Positions 17,080 to 25,390 of a stretch of 64,000 nucleotides of DNA are shown piece after piece. Within the stretch, counting starts at the first letter, position 1. Each line of letters begins with the position of its first letter. The DNA is from Aquimarina sp. RZ0 (GTDB lineage: Bacteria > Bacteroidota > Bacteroidia > Flavobacteriales > Flavobacteriaceae). The notes beneath the pieces were generated by a model. It had not been told where the DNA came from. It saw only the letters and a program-made list of their open reading frames with translations, and did no database searches. The stretch is from the NCBI RefSeq assembly GCF_008370685.1, contig NZ_VTZU01000038.1, positions 1 through 64,000 on the forward strand, given 5' to 3'. The position numbers and the translations under genes were made by a program.

Positions 17080-17827
17080 AAATATAAGTCACATCAATAA
17101 GGTAATTTTTTTTGAGTTCAACTATTAATAACCTCAGCGTAATTCTCTGGAGGGTGTTTTTTTGATTCTTTTAGAAATTGGACTCATTTTTACTTTCTCT
17201 ATTTCCTGAAAAATGGATAAAATTGACTCATATTTCCTTATTTTTTTCAGGCGTAGTTAGGCGATGCTTTTCAAAAAAATGTATCATCTGTACAAATTTT
17301 ATCTCATTTTATGTTAAAAATAAAAAGCCAAGATGAGTTCATTACTATTAGAAGAATTGGAATGAACAATATTCTGGAAATTAGACTATTTTTTTTAGAA
17401 ATATATCTAATAAATTTGCGAGTTGTGATTGTACATGAATCTCCTACATTTTAATTTGTTCAATATGTTGCGTAGTATTAGAAAATTGTTCATTATTTAT
17501 AATGAATTGAGACGAGATTTTTATACAATATTGATTAATGATTCAGTAGTAAAAATTAAAATATGGTATTGGTAATGACAAGTTGTGATTTAATGGTTTG
17601 AACATAGAATATTGACGTATAAATATTCTTTTGTTTGTGATAATTATTTTTGAATTATAGAATTCGTAGAGGTCTGCTTGAAATTTTTAATTAATGTAAT
17701 ATGCGGGTTAATAAATTTATAACTAGTGATTTGTAAGTTAAGCGGGGAGACTTTATTAAATGGTGTAATAGGGTATTTAATTATTTTATTGTTTTTATTT
17801 ATATAATCTTTTAAAACCAATTAAATT
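17080..17827. other. Long intergenic stretch holding a family 3 repeat
   Basis: About 750 AT-rich bases upstream of the expansin-like gene. It contains the repeat at 17179-17341. The remainder has no coding frame or hairpin I can support, and presumably includes the promoter of the expansin-like gene. Confidence 0.5.
17179..17341. mobile_element. Diverged MITE-like repeat, family 3 copy 1
   Basis: The right end AGCCAAGATGAGTTCA is identical to that of the copy at 56638-56799, and the two align through most of their length (shared TTAAAAATAAAAAGCC and the central TTTTTTC region). The left end is degenerate (TGGACTCATTTTT against TGAACTCATCTTG). A copy in opposite orientation is at 24737-24892. 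Confidence 0.65.
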
Positions 17828-19204
17828 ATGAGAACTATTAATGCTATTTTTTGTGTCTTTTGCCTATTTTTTTACAATTCGATTGCCCAGTGTAACGATG
17901 GAATAAAAAATGGAGAAGCTACCTTTTATGGAGGAGTATCAGGCAGCTCCGGGGGTAATTGTTCTTTACCAGTAGCGATTGATGATTTTATGCATGCAGC
18001 CTTAAATACCGTAGATTATGATGGGAGTAATGCTTGCGGAGCTTGTCTGGAGGTAACAGGGTCTAGTGGTAGTGCTATTGTAAAAGTAGTGGATAGATGT
18101 CCAGAGTGTAAAGAAGGGGATGTAAACCTCTCACAAGAAGCTTTTGCTATGATAGCAAACCCAATAGATGGTATAGTACCTATTAGTTGGAAATATGTTC
18201 CTTGTCCATTGTCCAATAACACTATTAAAATTAATTTTAAAACTGGATCTAGTATCTACTGGACAGCAATACAGTTTAGAGATATCAAAAGAGGGATGTC
18301 TAAAATGGAATATTTAAAGAATGGTAGCTGGGTAAATGTAAACAGAGAATTATATAACTTTTTTATCGAGCCAACTGGGATAGAATCTCCGATGAGTTTA
18401 AGGATTACGTCTGATATTGGAGAACAATTGGTAATAAATGATGTACCTATTAACGTCGATCAGGATTTTGATACAGGAGTACAGTTTAGCACTCCGGCAG
18501 ATTGCATATCAGGAACAGAGGATATTCTTCCAATTGGTTCTATAATAACTCTAAAAGGTAATAACGACAAGTTTGTAAGTTCAGAGAATGGGATTTTACC
18601 AATGACTTGTCTTAGAACTTCTGTTGGAGAGTGGGAAAAATTTACAGTAGTTGATGCTGGAAATGATATGATTGCTCTTTTAGATAATAATAACAAATAC
18701 ATAAGTTCAGAAAATGGAAATTTCTTTATGAATAGTAACAGATCTTCTATCGGGTCATGGGAGAAGTTTACTGTAATTGATTCAGGAAATGGTCAGATTT
18801 CTTTTAAAGGTAATAACAACAAATATGTAAGCTCACAAAATGGAACTTTACCGATGATATGTAATAGAACTTCTGTTGGAGAGTGGGAAAAGTTTAGAGT
18901 TAATATATTGGGAAATTTTGGACGCGATTTTTCTCCTGAGCAGGAAGAATCTTTAACAGAAGAAACTGGAGTAACTTTTTACCCTAATCCTGTAAAAGAT
19001 GGAATACTAAACTTTAATTTTAAAAAGGAAATAGAAAATATTCAGGTAACTATTACCAATTTAAAAGGTCAGGAAGTATTTAGACAATTTTATGGAAAGA
19101 TGTTAGATAAAACGATAAAAACTCAAGATTTGTCAAAAGGGATTTATATCGTTCATATTAAGGGAGGTACTATTGATAAACAACAAAGAATCGTTGTAGA
19201 ATAA
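17828..19204 (+). CDS. Expansin-like protein with fascin-like repeats and T9SS C-terminal domain
   Basis: A 458-residue secreted protein (signal about 1-20). Residues 24-127 form an expansin D1 double-psi beta-barrel: GEATFYGG, NACGACLEV, VVDRCPEC and GIVPISWKYVPCP. Residues about 131-218 match expansin D2/CBM63 (SSIYWTAIQFRD, MEYLKNGSW). Three repeats of about 42 residues (236-357), each with NNxKYxSSxNG and SxGxWEKF, form one fascin-like beta-trefoil that may bind polysaccharide. The end (384-458, FYPNPVKDG to QQRIVVE) is a type A T9SS sorting domain, so it is exported to the surface or medium. Asp89 is kept, but the usual catalytic Asp of D1 is Asn100 (GDVNLS). It probably loosens cell-wall polysaccharide of algae, plants or bacteria. 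Confidence 0.88.
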   Translation: MRTINAIFCVFCLFFYNSIAQCNDGIKNGEATFYGGVSGSSGGNCSLPVAIDDFMHAALNTVDYDGSNACGACLEVTGSSGSAIVKVVDRCPECKEGDVNLSQEAFAMIANPIDGIVPISWKYVPCPLSNNTIKINFKTGSSIYWTAIQFRDIKRGMSKMEYLKNGSWVNVNRELYNFFIEPTGIESPMSLRITSDIGEQLVINDVPINVDQDFDTGVQFSTPADCISGTEDILPIGSIITLKGNNDKFVSSENGILPMTCLRTSVGEWEKFTVVDAGNDMIALLDNNNKYISSENGNFFMNSNRSSIGSWEKFTVIDSGNGQISFKGNNNKYVSSQNGTLPMICNRTSVGEWEKFRVNILGNFGRDFSPEQEESLTEETGVTFYPNPVKDGILNFNFKKEIENIQVTITNLKGQEVFRQFYGKMLDKTIKTQDLSKGIYIVHIKGGTIDKQQRIVVE

Positions 19205-19224
19205 TATACTTAGAAAGTTAAAAA

Positions 19225-19259
19225 ACTACTACTGTGCTTTTAATCAGTAGTAGTTTTTT
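19225..19259 (+). terminator. Rho-independent terminator after the expansin-like gene
   Basis: The stem AACTACTACTG/CAGTAGTAGTT is followed by a T-run, 20 bases after the stop at 19204. The A-run on the other side could let it serve the convergent rlmH gene too. Confidence 0.85.
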
Positions 19260-19324
19260 AGTTTTTTATATTTTTTTTGTTAGAATCACAGTCAAAACTA
19301 TATAGCGCTTGGTCAGAATTGATA

Positions 19325-19798
19325 TTATCTATGATGATAAGGCTCATTTCTTAAAATGGTAAACCCGCGGTATAATTGCTCGATAAAAAATAATCGAATC
19401 ATTTGATGTGAAAATGTCATTTTTGATAATGAGAGTTTCGTATTCGAGCGATTGTAGACATCAGGACTAAATCCATAAGGTCCTCCAATAACAAAAACCA
19501 ATTGTTTTAGACCACTATTCATATATTTCTGCAGTACTTCAGAAAAAGAAACAGAATCATATTGTTTACCATTTTCATCTAATAGAATTAATACATCAGC
19601 CGTATTTATTTTGTCTAAAATAAGTTTCCCTTCCTTACTTTTTTGCTCAACTTCACTAAGATTTTTAGTATTCTTAATATCCGGGATAATTTCAAAAGTA
19701 AACTTGATATAAAAACCGAGCCTCTTTACATAATCATTTATAAGATTTTCTAATAGTTTATGATCTGTTTTGCCAACGGCAATTAACTTGATGGTCAT
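19325..19798 (-). CDS. rlmH: 23S rRNA (pseudouridine(1915)-N(3))-methyltransferase RlmH
   Basis: A 157-residue SPOUT methyltransferase that modifies pseudouridine 1915 in helix 69 of 23S rRNA. It begins MTIKLIAVGKT and has the trefoil-knot SAM site FVIGGPYGFSP (about 103-113). The C-terminal block is KMTFSHQMIRLFFIEQLYRGFTILRNEPYHH, which is diagnostic. Length is exactly that of the family. It is divergent from nadC. Confidence 0.97.
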   Translation of the reverse strand: MTIKLIAVGKTDHKLLENLINDYVKRLGFYIKFTFEIIPDIKNTKNLSEVEQKSKEGKLILDKINTADVLILLDENGKQYDSVSFSEVLQKYMNSGLKQLVFVIGGPYGFSPDVYNRSNTKLSLSKMTFSHQMIRLFFIEQLYRGFTILRNEPYHHR

Positions 19799-19900
19799 TT
19801 TATTTGTTTTAAGCTTTCATACAGCAGATTGACTTAAAAAAACGCCGAAGAAGTAAATTTCCGACTTCTTTTTTTACTTTAGCAAAAATAACCATTCAAT

Positions 19901-20758
19901 ATGATTACAAAAGCTCAATTTGATAAAGAAGTTGATTTAATAATAGCTAATGCGATTAGAGAAGATGTAGGTGATGGAGATCATAGTTCATTAGCGTGTA
20001 TTCCAGATACAACCACTGGTAAAGCCAAATTACTGGTAAAAGACAAAGGGATACTGGCAGGAATTGATTTTGCCAAAAAAGTTTTTAATTACGTGGATCC
20101 AACTCTAGACATAGAAATATTGTTAGAAGATGGTACCAAGGTAGTTTATGGGGATGTAGCATTTTATATTTCGGGGAACTCTCAATCTATATTAAAAGCA
20201 GAACGATTGGTATTGAATGCAATGCAGCGTATGAGTGCAATTGCTACTAAGACGAATCATTTTGTGCAATTATTGGAAGGAACAGGAACCAAAATTCTTG
20301 ACACAAGAAAAACAACCCCTGGCATTAGAGCTTTAGAAAAATGGGCAGTAAAAATAGGAGGAGGAGAAAATCATAGGTTTGCCTTATATGATATGATTAT
20401 GCTTAAGGATAATCACATCGATTTTGCAGGAGGGATTACCAAAGCCATTGAGAAAACAAAAAAGTATTTGACAGATACCCAAAAAGATTTAAAAATTATT
20501 GTAGAAGCTCGTAATCTTGAAGAGATAAGAGAAATACTGCAAACTTCAGGAGTATATCGTATACTAATTGATAACTTTGATTATAAAGATACCCGCAAAG
20601 CAGTGGAGCTTATAGGCAATAGTTGTTTAACAGAATCGAGTGGTGGCATCAATGAAGAAACGATACGTGCATATGCAGAGTGCGGAGTGAATTATATTAG
20701 TAGTGGTGCATTAACACATTCTATTTATAATTTAGATTTGAGCCTGAAAGCGGTATAA
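19901..20758 (+). CDS. nadC: Carboxylating nicotinate-nucleotide diphosphorylase (quinolinate phosphoribosyltransferase)
   Basis: This enzyme converts quinolinate and PRPP to nicotinate mononucleotide in de novo NAD synthesis. The 285-residue protein has the conserved blocks REDVGDGDHSS, NAMQRMSAIATKT, LDTRKTTPGIRALEKWAVKIGGGENHRF and MIMLKDNHI (about 140-173), which carry the quinolinate- and phosphate-binding residues. The length is typical. The YihY gene begins three bases after its stop, so the two are probably cotranscribed. Confidence 0.97.
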   Translation: MITKAQFDKEVDLIIANAIREDVGDGDHSSLACIPDTTTGKAKLLVKDKGILAGIDFAKKVFNYVDPTLDIEILLEDGTKVVYGDVAFYISGNSQSILKAERLVLNAMQRMSAIATKTNHFVQLLEGTGTKILDTRKTTPGIRALEKWAVKIGGGENHRFALYDMIMLKDNHIDFAGGITKAIEKTKKYLTDTQKDLKIIVEARNLEEIREILQTSGVYRILIDNFDYKDTRKAVELIGNSCLTESSGGINEETIRAYAECGVNYISSGALTHSIYNLDLSLKAV

Positions 20759-20761
20759 TAT

Positions 20762-21679
20762 ATGTCAAAACCAATTGAAGATAGACTCGCCAAAATTCCG
20801 ATATTAAATATTGTTGTAAAACTTGGAAAAAAAATTATCCTTCCCGGGTTTGAAGGGTTATCCATTTACGATTTAATAGAGATTTATACCATTGGTATTA
20901 TTAAAGGAACATTTTCTGCTAGAGCTAGTGCTATATCCTGGAGTTTCTTTTTGTCTCTGTTTCCATTTTTGTTGTTTCTTTTAAACTTAATTCCATATGT
21001 TCCTATAGATAAATTTGATGTGAGATTTTATGAATTTATTGATTCTGCTTTGCCAAATCAATCCAAACAATTTTTTGAAGAAATATATAACGATATTTCA
21101 TCCAACCCCAGAGGAGGACTGTTATCTACTGTTTTTATACTTTCCTTGTTTTTAATGACTAATGGTATTAATGCGGTTTTTTCAGGTTTTGAGTACTCTT
21201 ATCATGTTACCTTAAATCGTAATTTTGTAAAACAATATATAGTGGCATTAGGAGTATCAATAATTGTGGCATGCTTATTGTTAATTACAATTATAGTTAC
21301 CCTATATTTCACATATTTATTGGATAATTTAGGAGAAATGGGCGTAGTGGATAATACTATATTTTGGTTAAAATTTGGAAAATTTGGATTATTTGTTTTA
21401 ATGATTTTTCTGGTGATAGCAACCTTGTTTTATTTTGGTACTACAGAAGGGAAAATGAATAGGTTTCTCTCTCCAGGGGCATTCATGACTACGATTCTTA
21501 TTATGATTACCACCTATTTATTTGGTATATACATAGATAATTTTTCTAACTATAATAAATTATATGGTTCTATAGGGGCAATGTTAATATTGATGTTATA
21601 TATATGGCTTAATGCAAATTTACTACTATTAGGTTTTGAATTAAATGCGTCTCTTATTAAATTAAGAAGGAATTTTTAA
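20762..21679 (+). CDS. YihY/virulence factor BrkB family membrane protein
   Basis: A 305-residue integral membrane protein with six predicted helices. It has the family features: the motif SARASAISWSFFLSLFPFLLFLL (about 52-74), the GGLLSTVFILSLFLMTNGINAVFSGFEYSY block, and the end YKLYGSIGAMLILMLYIWLNANLLLLGFELNA. Older literature called the family ribonuclease BN by mistake. Transport or envelope roles are only suggested. It is coupled to nadC by a three-base gap. Confidence 0.92.
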   Translation: MSKPIEDRLAKIPILNIVVKLGKKIILPGFEGLSIYDLIEIYTIGIIKGTFSARASAISWSFFLSLFPFLLFLLNLIPYVPIDKFDVRFYEFIDSALPNQSKQFFEEIYNDISSNPRGGLLSTVFILSLFLMTNGINAVFSGFEYSYHVTLNRNFVKQYIVALGVSIIVACLLLITIIVTLYFTYLLDNLGEMGVVDNTIFWLKFGKFGLFVLMIFLVIATLFYFGTTEGKMNRFLSPGAFMTTILIMITTYLFGIYIDNFSNYNKLYGSIGAMLILMLYIWLNANLLLLGFELNASLIKLRRNF

Positions 21680-21716
21680 TATATTTAACAACAAAAAACA
21701 GATTAATTTAAGAAAA

Positions 21717-22277
21717 ATGAAAAAACTAAATCTATTATTTATTCTTTTGGTAATTACAACAGCAATGCATGCACAAACCAAAGTGGGGGATGCTATATTG
21801 CCAAATCAAGTAACCTTTAATGAAGAAAACTTGGTTATTAATGGAGCAGGGTTGAGAGAGAAGTTCTTTTTTGACATATATGCAGGAGGATTGTACCTCC
21901 AGAAAAAAAGCTCAAATGCAAGTGATATAGCACAGGCAGATGAAACCATGGCAATAAAATTACATATCCTATCAGGTATGATGTCTAGAAGTAAAATGGT
22001 TTCAGCATTAAAAGAAGGCTTTGAGAAATCTACCAATAATAATACTGCTTCACTCGATAAAAGAATAAATATGTTTGTTGGATTTATTAAAGAAGAAATT
22101 GAAGAAGGTCAAATTTATGACATAGTATATGTAAAGGGAAAAGGAAGTATTATCTATAAAGATGGAGTAGAAAAAGGATATGTAGAAGGATTAGATTTTA
22201 AAAAGGCATTATTTAATATTTGGATTGGAAACAAACCAGCCGATAAAGGCTTGAAAAACGAAATGCTGGGTTCTTAG
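21717..22277 (+). CDS. Exported chalcone isomerase-like protein, paralog 1
   Basis: A 186-residue protein with a signal peptide (about 1-20, ending AMHAQT) and one chalcone-isomerase-like domain. Family features are NGAGLREKFFFDIYAGGLYL, a DETMAIKLHILSGMMS strand, and the end LFNIWIGNKPADKGLKNEMLG. Bacterial members are thought to be related to plant fatty-acid-binding CHI-fold proteins rather than flavonoid enzymes. It begins 37 bases after the YihY gene. Two more paralogs follow at 22433 and 23822. Confidence 0.87.
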   Translation: MKKLNLLFILLVITTAMHAQTKVGDAILPNQVTFNEENLVINGAGLREKFFFDIYAGGLYLQKKSSNASDIAQADETMAIKLHILSGMMSRSKMVSALKEGFEKSTNNNTASLDKRINMFVGFIKEEIEEGQIYDIVYVKGKGSIIYKDGVEKGYVEGLDFKKALFNIWIGNKPADKGLKNEMLGS

Positions 22278-22365
22278 TAGGTTAAAAAGTGTATTTTTAA
22301 CGTTTAAAAACACTATTTCTATATATTTTTTGGAAAAATACTATGCAAGCATAGGAAAAAAACAG

Positions 22366-22373
22366 TACATTTG
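22366..22373 (+). promoter_or_regulatory. Candidate -7 box for the second chalcone isomerase-like gene
   Basis: TACATTTG matches TAnnTTTG and precedes the start at 22433 by about 60 bases. A well-spaced -33 element is not evident. Confidence 0.4.
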
Positions 22374-22432
22374 CAAAAAAATGAGATTATAATTAACCTA
22401 AATATACATCTCAATTAACACTTTTATAACGA

Positions 22433-22996
22433 ATGAAAAAATATTTTTTATTTATAGTAGCGTTTATTTCGTTAACTACTATCACTGCCCAAATTAGAGT
22501 AGGTAAGGCTGTCTTACCGTATGAAGAAAATTTTGGGGGTACAGACCTAAAATTAAATGGGGCAGGTATGAGAGAAATGCTTTGGATTGATTTATATGCT
22601 GGAGGTCTTTATTTACAAAATAAGAGTAAGGATCCTAGGGCAATCTTGGATGCAGATGAAACCATGGCTATAAAACTAAATATAGTATCAGGTTTTGTGA
22701 CACAAAAGAAAATGATAAAAGCCGTACGAGATGGTTTTTACAAAGCAACTTTTGGAAATACAAAAGCATTGGACAAAAGGATTAATGAATTTATCAAATT
22801 TTTTAGCGAACCTATTGTGAAGAATGATGTTTTTGATATTATATACATAAAAGATAAAGGAGTAAAGGCAATCAAAAATGGCAAAGAGCTCGGGATTATA
22901 GAAGGACGTGATTTTAAATATGCATTGTTTAAGATTTGGTTAGGAGACGAGCCAGCTAGTGAAGAAATTAAAAATGGGATGCTAGGGTTACAATAG
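22433..22996 (+). CDS. Exported chalcone isomerase-like protein, paralog 2
   Basis: A 187-residue paralog of the preceding gene, with a signal peptide (ending TTITAQ) and the same landmarks: LNGAGMREMLWIDLYAGGLYL, DETMAIKLNIVSG, GNTKALDKRINEFIKFF, and the end RDFKYALFKIWLGDEPASEEIK. It is closer to paralog 3 than to paralog 1 in the last 40 residues. A terminator at 23017 ends the unit. Confidence 0.87.
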   Translation: MKKYFLFIVAFISLTTITAQIRVGKAVLPYEENFGGTDLKLNGAGMREMLWIDLYAGGLYLQNKSKDPRAILDADETMAIKLNIVSGFVTQKKMIKAVRDGFYKATFGNTKALDKRINEFIKFFSEPIVKNDVFDIIYIKDKGVKAIKNGKELGIIEGRDFKYALFKIWLGDEPASEEIKNGMLGLQ

Positions 22997-23016
22997 TTTT
23001 TCACTTGAAATATATT

Positions 23017-23050
23017 AAAAAGCTATCCGGATAAGGATAGCTTTTTTGTT
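23017..23050 (+). terminator. Rho-independent terminator after paralog 2
   Basis: AAAAAGCTATCC and GGATAGCTTTTTT form a stem with a short loop and a T-run, starting 21 bases after the stop at 22996. Confidence 0.85.
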
Positions 23051-23097
23051 TTTATCATATTTTCTATCTTGATAATCTAAATTCAAGATGAGTATCA

Positions 23098-23257
23098 TAC
23101 GATTTGTGATTAAAAAATTCGTATAAATTCATTGAATTATTTTTTCTTTATGTAAGGCAAAAAAATCAAGCATAGCTATAGCTACGGTTTATTTTTTAAA
23201 CGAAGTAGAAAGGAAAAAGAAACGATGAATATGCGAAATTTTTAGTTATAAATCGTA
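23098..23257. mobile_element. 160 bp foldback MITE-like element, family 2 copy B
   Basis: Same ends and interior as copy A, in the same orientation. The flanking duplication is TCA (23095-23097 and 23258-23260), which differs from the other copies but still fits TNA. It ends 25 bases before the DUF2147 start codon, so it forms most of that gene's upstream region. Confidence 0.88.
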
Positions 23258-23282
23258 TCAATTATAAAATCATAAAAAATAT

Positions 23283-23714
23283 ATGAATATTTCTAAAATT
23301 TTTATTATTCCTTTTTTGTTATTTTTTTGCATAGTAAATGCACAGCAACATGATATTATAGGCAAGTGGAAAACTATTGATGATACCACAGGAGAACCAC
23401 GTTCTATTGTAGAGATTTATAAGAAAGGCGATAAAGTATTTGGTAAAATTTATAAAATATTGACAGAACCCGATAGAAATAAGCGCTGTTCAAAGTGTAG
23501 CGGTTCTGATTACAATCAACCAATTGAAGGAATGGTAATTGTTAAAGAATTACAAAAAAATGGAGATGTGTATGAGGATGGGACTATCACGGATCCAGAA
23601 AATGGAAAGGTATATCGATGTAAGATATGGATTGATCGAGATCATCCAAAAGTGTTGAATGTAAGAGGGTATATAGCATTTTTGTATAGAACACAAAAAT
23701 GGATCAAAGTATGA
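23283..23714 (+). CDS. DUF2147 domain-containing exported protein
   Basis: A 143-residue protein with a signal peptide (ending IVNAQQ) and one DUF2147 lipocalin-like beta-barrel. The family pattern is IIGKWKTIDDTTGEPRSIVEIY, followed by KVFGKIYKIL, an extra pair of Cys in RCSKCSGSD, and ILDPENGKVY-type strands (here TDPENGKVYRCKIWI). The protein probably binds a small ligand in the periplasm; no reaction is known. It stands between chalcone isomerase-like paralogs 2 and 3, right behind a mobile repeat. Confidence 0.88.
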   Translation: MNISKIFIIPFLLFFCIVNAQQHDIIGKWKTIDDTTGEPRSIVEIYKKGDKVFGKIYKILTEPDRNKRCSKCSGSDYNQPIEGMVIVKELQKNGDVYEDGTITDPENGKVYRCKIWIDRDHPKVLNVRGYIAFLYRTQKWIKV

Positions 23715-23821
23715 TATCAGATGTTTTCTAAAATAAGTGTTTTATAAATTTTAACATTTTTTTTTGTTAGTTTTTTTATAATAGGTCAACTAAACTTTTG
23801 TAAATTAAAAAAAACTAAACA

Positions 23822-24388
23822 ATGAAAAATATAATTACTCTATCTATCTTATTGGTTATTACAACGATGATGACAGCTCAAATTAGAGTTGGAGACGCAG
23901 TTATTCCTTACAAAGTAACTTTTGAAGGAGAAGAACTTACATTGAATGGAGCAGGAGTTCGTAAGGTATTCGGAGTAGAAACTTATTCTGGGGGATTGTA
24001 TACTGTTAATAAGTATAAAGATGACAGAAAAGTCCTTGATACAGATGAAAGTATGGCTATTCGGTTGAATATTATTTCTAAAAAGGTGACGAACAAAAGA
24101 ATGCAGAAAGTATTTAGAAAAGGTTTTGATGATGCTATGTTTGGCAATACACAAGCACTTGATACCAGAATTGATAAATTTCTGGAATTGTTTGCAGTAC
24201 CAACTCAGATTAATGATTATTTCGATCTGGTATATATAAAAGGAAAAGGTGTTCGAACTTTTAAAAATGGAGAAGAAGTTGGCTATATTGAAGGAAGAGA
24301 TTTTAAATATGCTTTGTTTAAAATTTGGTTAGGTAATGAACCAGCCTGTGAACTTATTAAAGGAGGAATGCTAGGTAAAAATGGATAG
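23822..24388 (+). CDS. Exported chalcone isomerase-like protein, paralog 3
   Basis: A 188-residue paralog with signal peptide (ending MMTAQ). It keeps LNGAGVRKVFGVETYSGGLY, DESMAIRLNIIS, GNTQALDTRIDKFLELF and RDFKYALFKIWLGNEPACELIKGGMLG. In the first block, the DIYAGGLYLQ of paralogs 1 and 2 reads ETYSGGLYTV, which may alter the binding pocket. It is 107 bases behind the DUF2147 gene and probably has its own promoter. Confidence 0.87.
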   Translation: MKNIITLSILLVITTMMTAQIRVGDAVIPYKVTFEGEELTLNGAGVRKVFGVETYSGGLYTVNKYKDDRKVLDTDESMAIRLNIISKKVTNKRMQKVFRKGFDDAMFGNTQALDTRIDKFLELFAVPTQINDYFDLVYIKGKGVRTFKNGEEVGYIEGRDFKYALFKIWLGNEPACELIKGGMLGKNG

Positions 24389-24736
24389 AAGTAAATTTTA
24401 AGTATCCCAAAATATAGTTTCTATTTCTGGTGTTAACATCTGTACCTAGAAATTATATTTTTTACTTGGATATAAAAAGAAAATTAAAGCACGATTTATT
24501 CTAGGTACTCTTTTTACGTTGAAGTATCAACAAAAAAGAACTAGTTTTGATAAATAATTGTAAAACAGAAATGATATAAAAGTCCGATCTATCCGATTAG
24601 GCTTTTATAATTTATGCAATAAACTCTCATTTTATCTTTTTGTTTTTAAAAGAAATATAACCTTCTGCTGGGTTAATTTCTTTACTATATTTCGTAAAAA
24701 AATACTTTTTACAACTACAGATTTACTGTCTTCTAC

Positions 24737-24892
24737 TGAACTCATCTTGCGTAGTGGTTTTCAAACGAAAAGTTTGGCTTTTGTGCTATATGGACGTATT
24801 TTTTTTCATCATAGCCATTTACGGTAGAAAAAACAAAATTAGCATGTAAAATGTAAATTTTTCAGGTCAAAGCATTTCTCAAGATGAGTTCA
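24737..24892. mobile_element. MITE-like repeat, family 3 copy 2 (inverted orientation)
   Basis: Perfect 13 bp terminal inverted repeats, TGAACTCATCTTG at 24737-24749 and its complement at 24880-24892. The reverse complement of the interior aligns, with many changes, to the copy at 17179-17341 (shared CCTGAAAAAT and following AT-rich blocks). I could not define a target duplication. Confidence 0.7.
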
Positions 24893-24938
24893 TTATTTAA
24901 ATGATCTGTTTTGTGATTTAATTGCAAAATAATTCTAC

Positions 24939-24946
24939 TATATTTG
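24939..24946 (+). promoter_or_regulatory. -7 box for the DUF6660/czc transcription unit
   Basis: TATATTTG matches TAnnTTTG. Transcription would start near 24953, which excludes the in-frame GTG at 24951 and supports the ATG at 24957 as start. Confidence 0.55.
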
Positions 24947-24956
24947 TACTGTGAAA

Positions 24957-25262
24957 ATGAGAATTATCATACTAACAATTTATTTTCTAGGACTTAATTT
25001 TGTCCCCTGTAATGATGTGTTCTGTGCATCTGAAATTTTTGATATAGAAATATGCGAGGAAACTGATAGTGGTCATCATCACGATACAGATGATCTTTGT
25101 TCTCCTTTTTGTTATTGTCATTGTTGTCAGGCACATACTATTGATTTTCGATTAATTGCATTCGTGCCTATTGAGCCAACTGTTATACAACAATCTTCAA
25201 TGCATTTTGATAAAATTGGACATGACTATCATAAGTTAATACTGCAACCACCCAAAGCCTGA
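24957..25262 (+). CDS. DUF6660-like His/Cys-rich exported small protein
   Basis: A 101-residue protein starting MRIIILTIYFLGLN, with a signal-like hydrophobic run. The middle is rich in His and Cys: GHHHDTDD, then CSPFCYCHCCQAH (roughly residues 45-65), which looks like a soft-metal binding site. Small proteins of this kind (DUF6660) precede CzcCBA-type efflux genes in Flavobacteria. It lies 128 bases before the czcA-like gene and probably acts as a periplasmic metal sensor or buffer (inference). The start is set by the promoter position. Confidence 0.75.
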   Translation: MRIIILTIYFLGLNFVPCNDVFCASEIFDIEICEETDSGHHHDTDDLCSPFCYCHCCQAHTIDFRLIAFVPIEPTVIQQSSMHFDKIGHDYHKLILQPPKA

Positions 25263-25390
25263 TTCAGTTTTAATATTTTAACATGAATAATAGTTCCTAT
25301 ACAGACTTCTGTTTATAGGTAATATTTTGTATGTTTTTATATTAATAGAGAAACTACAATCTATTTTTTTAACTGAATAAACTATAATTT

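Larger units (their letters stand above)
24389..24950. other. Intergenic stretch holding a family 3 repeat
   Basis: About 560 bases without a coding frame. It contains the repeat at 24737-24892 and the promoter of the metal-region gene at 24939-24946. An imperfect hairpin AAAAGTCCGATCT/ATCCGATTAGGCTTTT near 24580-24607 could act as a terminator for paralog 3. Confidence 0.5.

Noticed and set aside
23060..23096. CAAGATGAGTATCA next to the foldback element, as a family 3 end
   Set aside because: Only about 10 bases match the family 3 terminus and no body follows; the pairing ATCTTGA/TCAAGAT nearby looks like a small chance hairpin.
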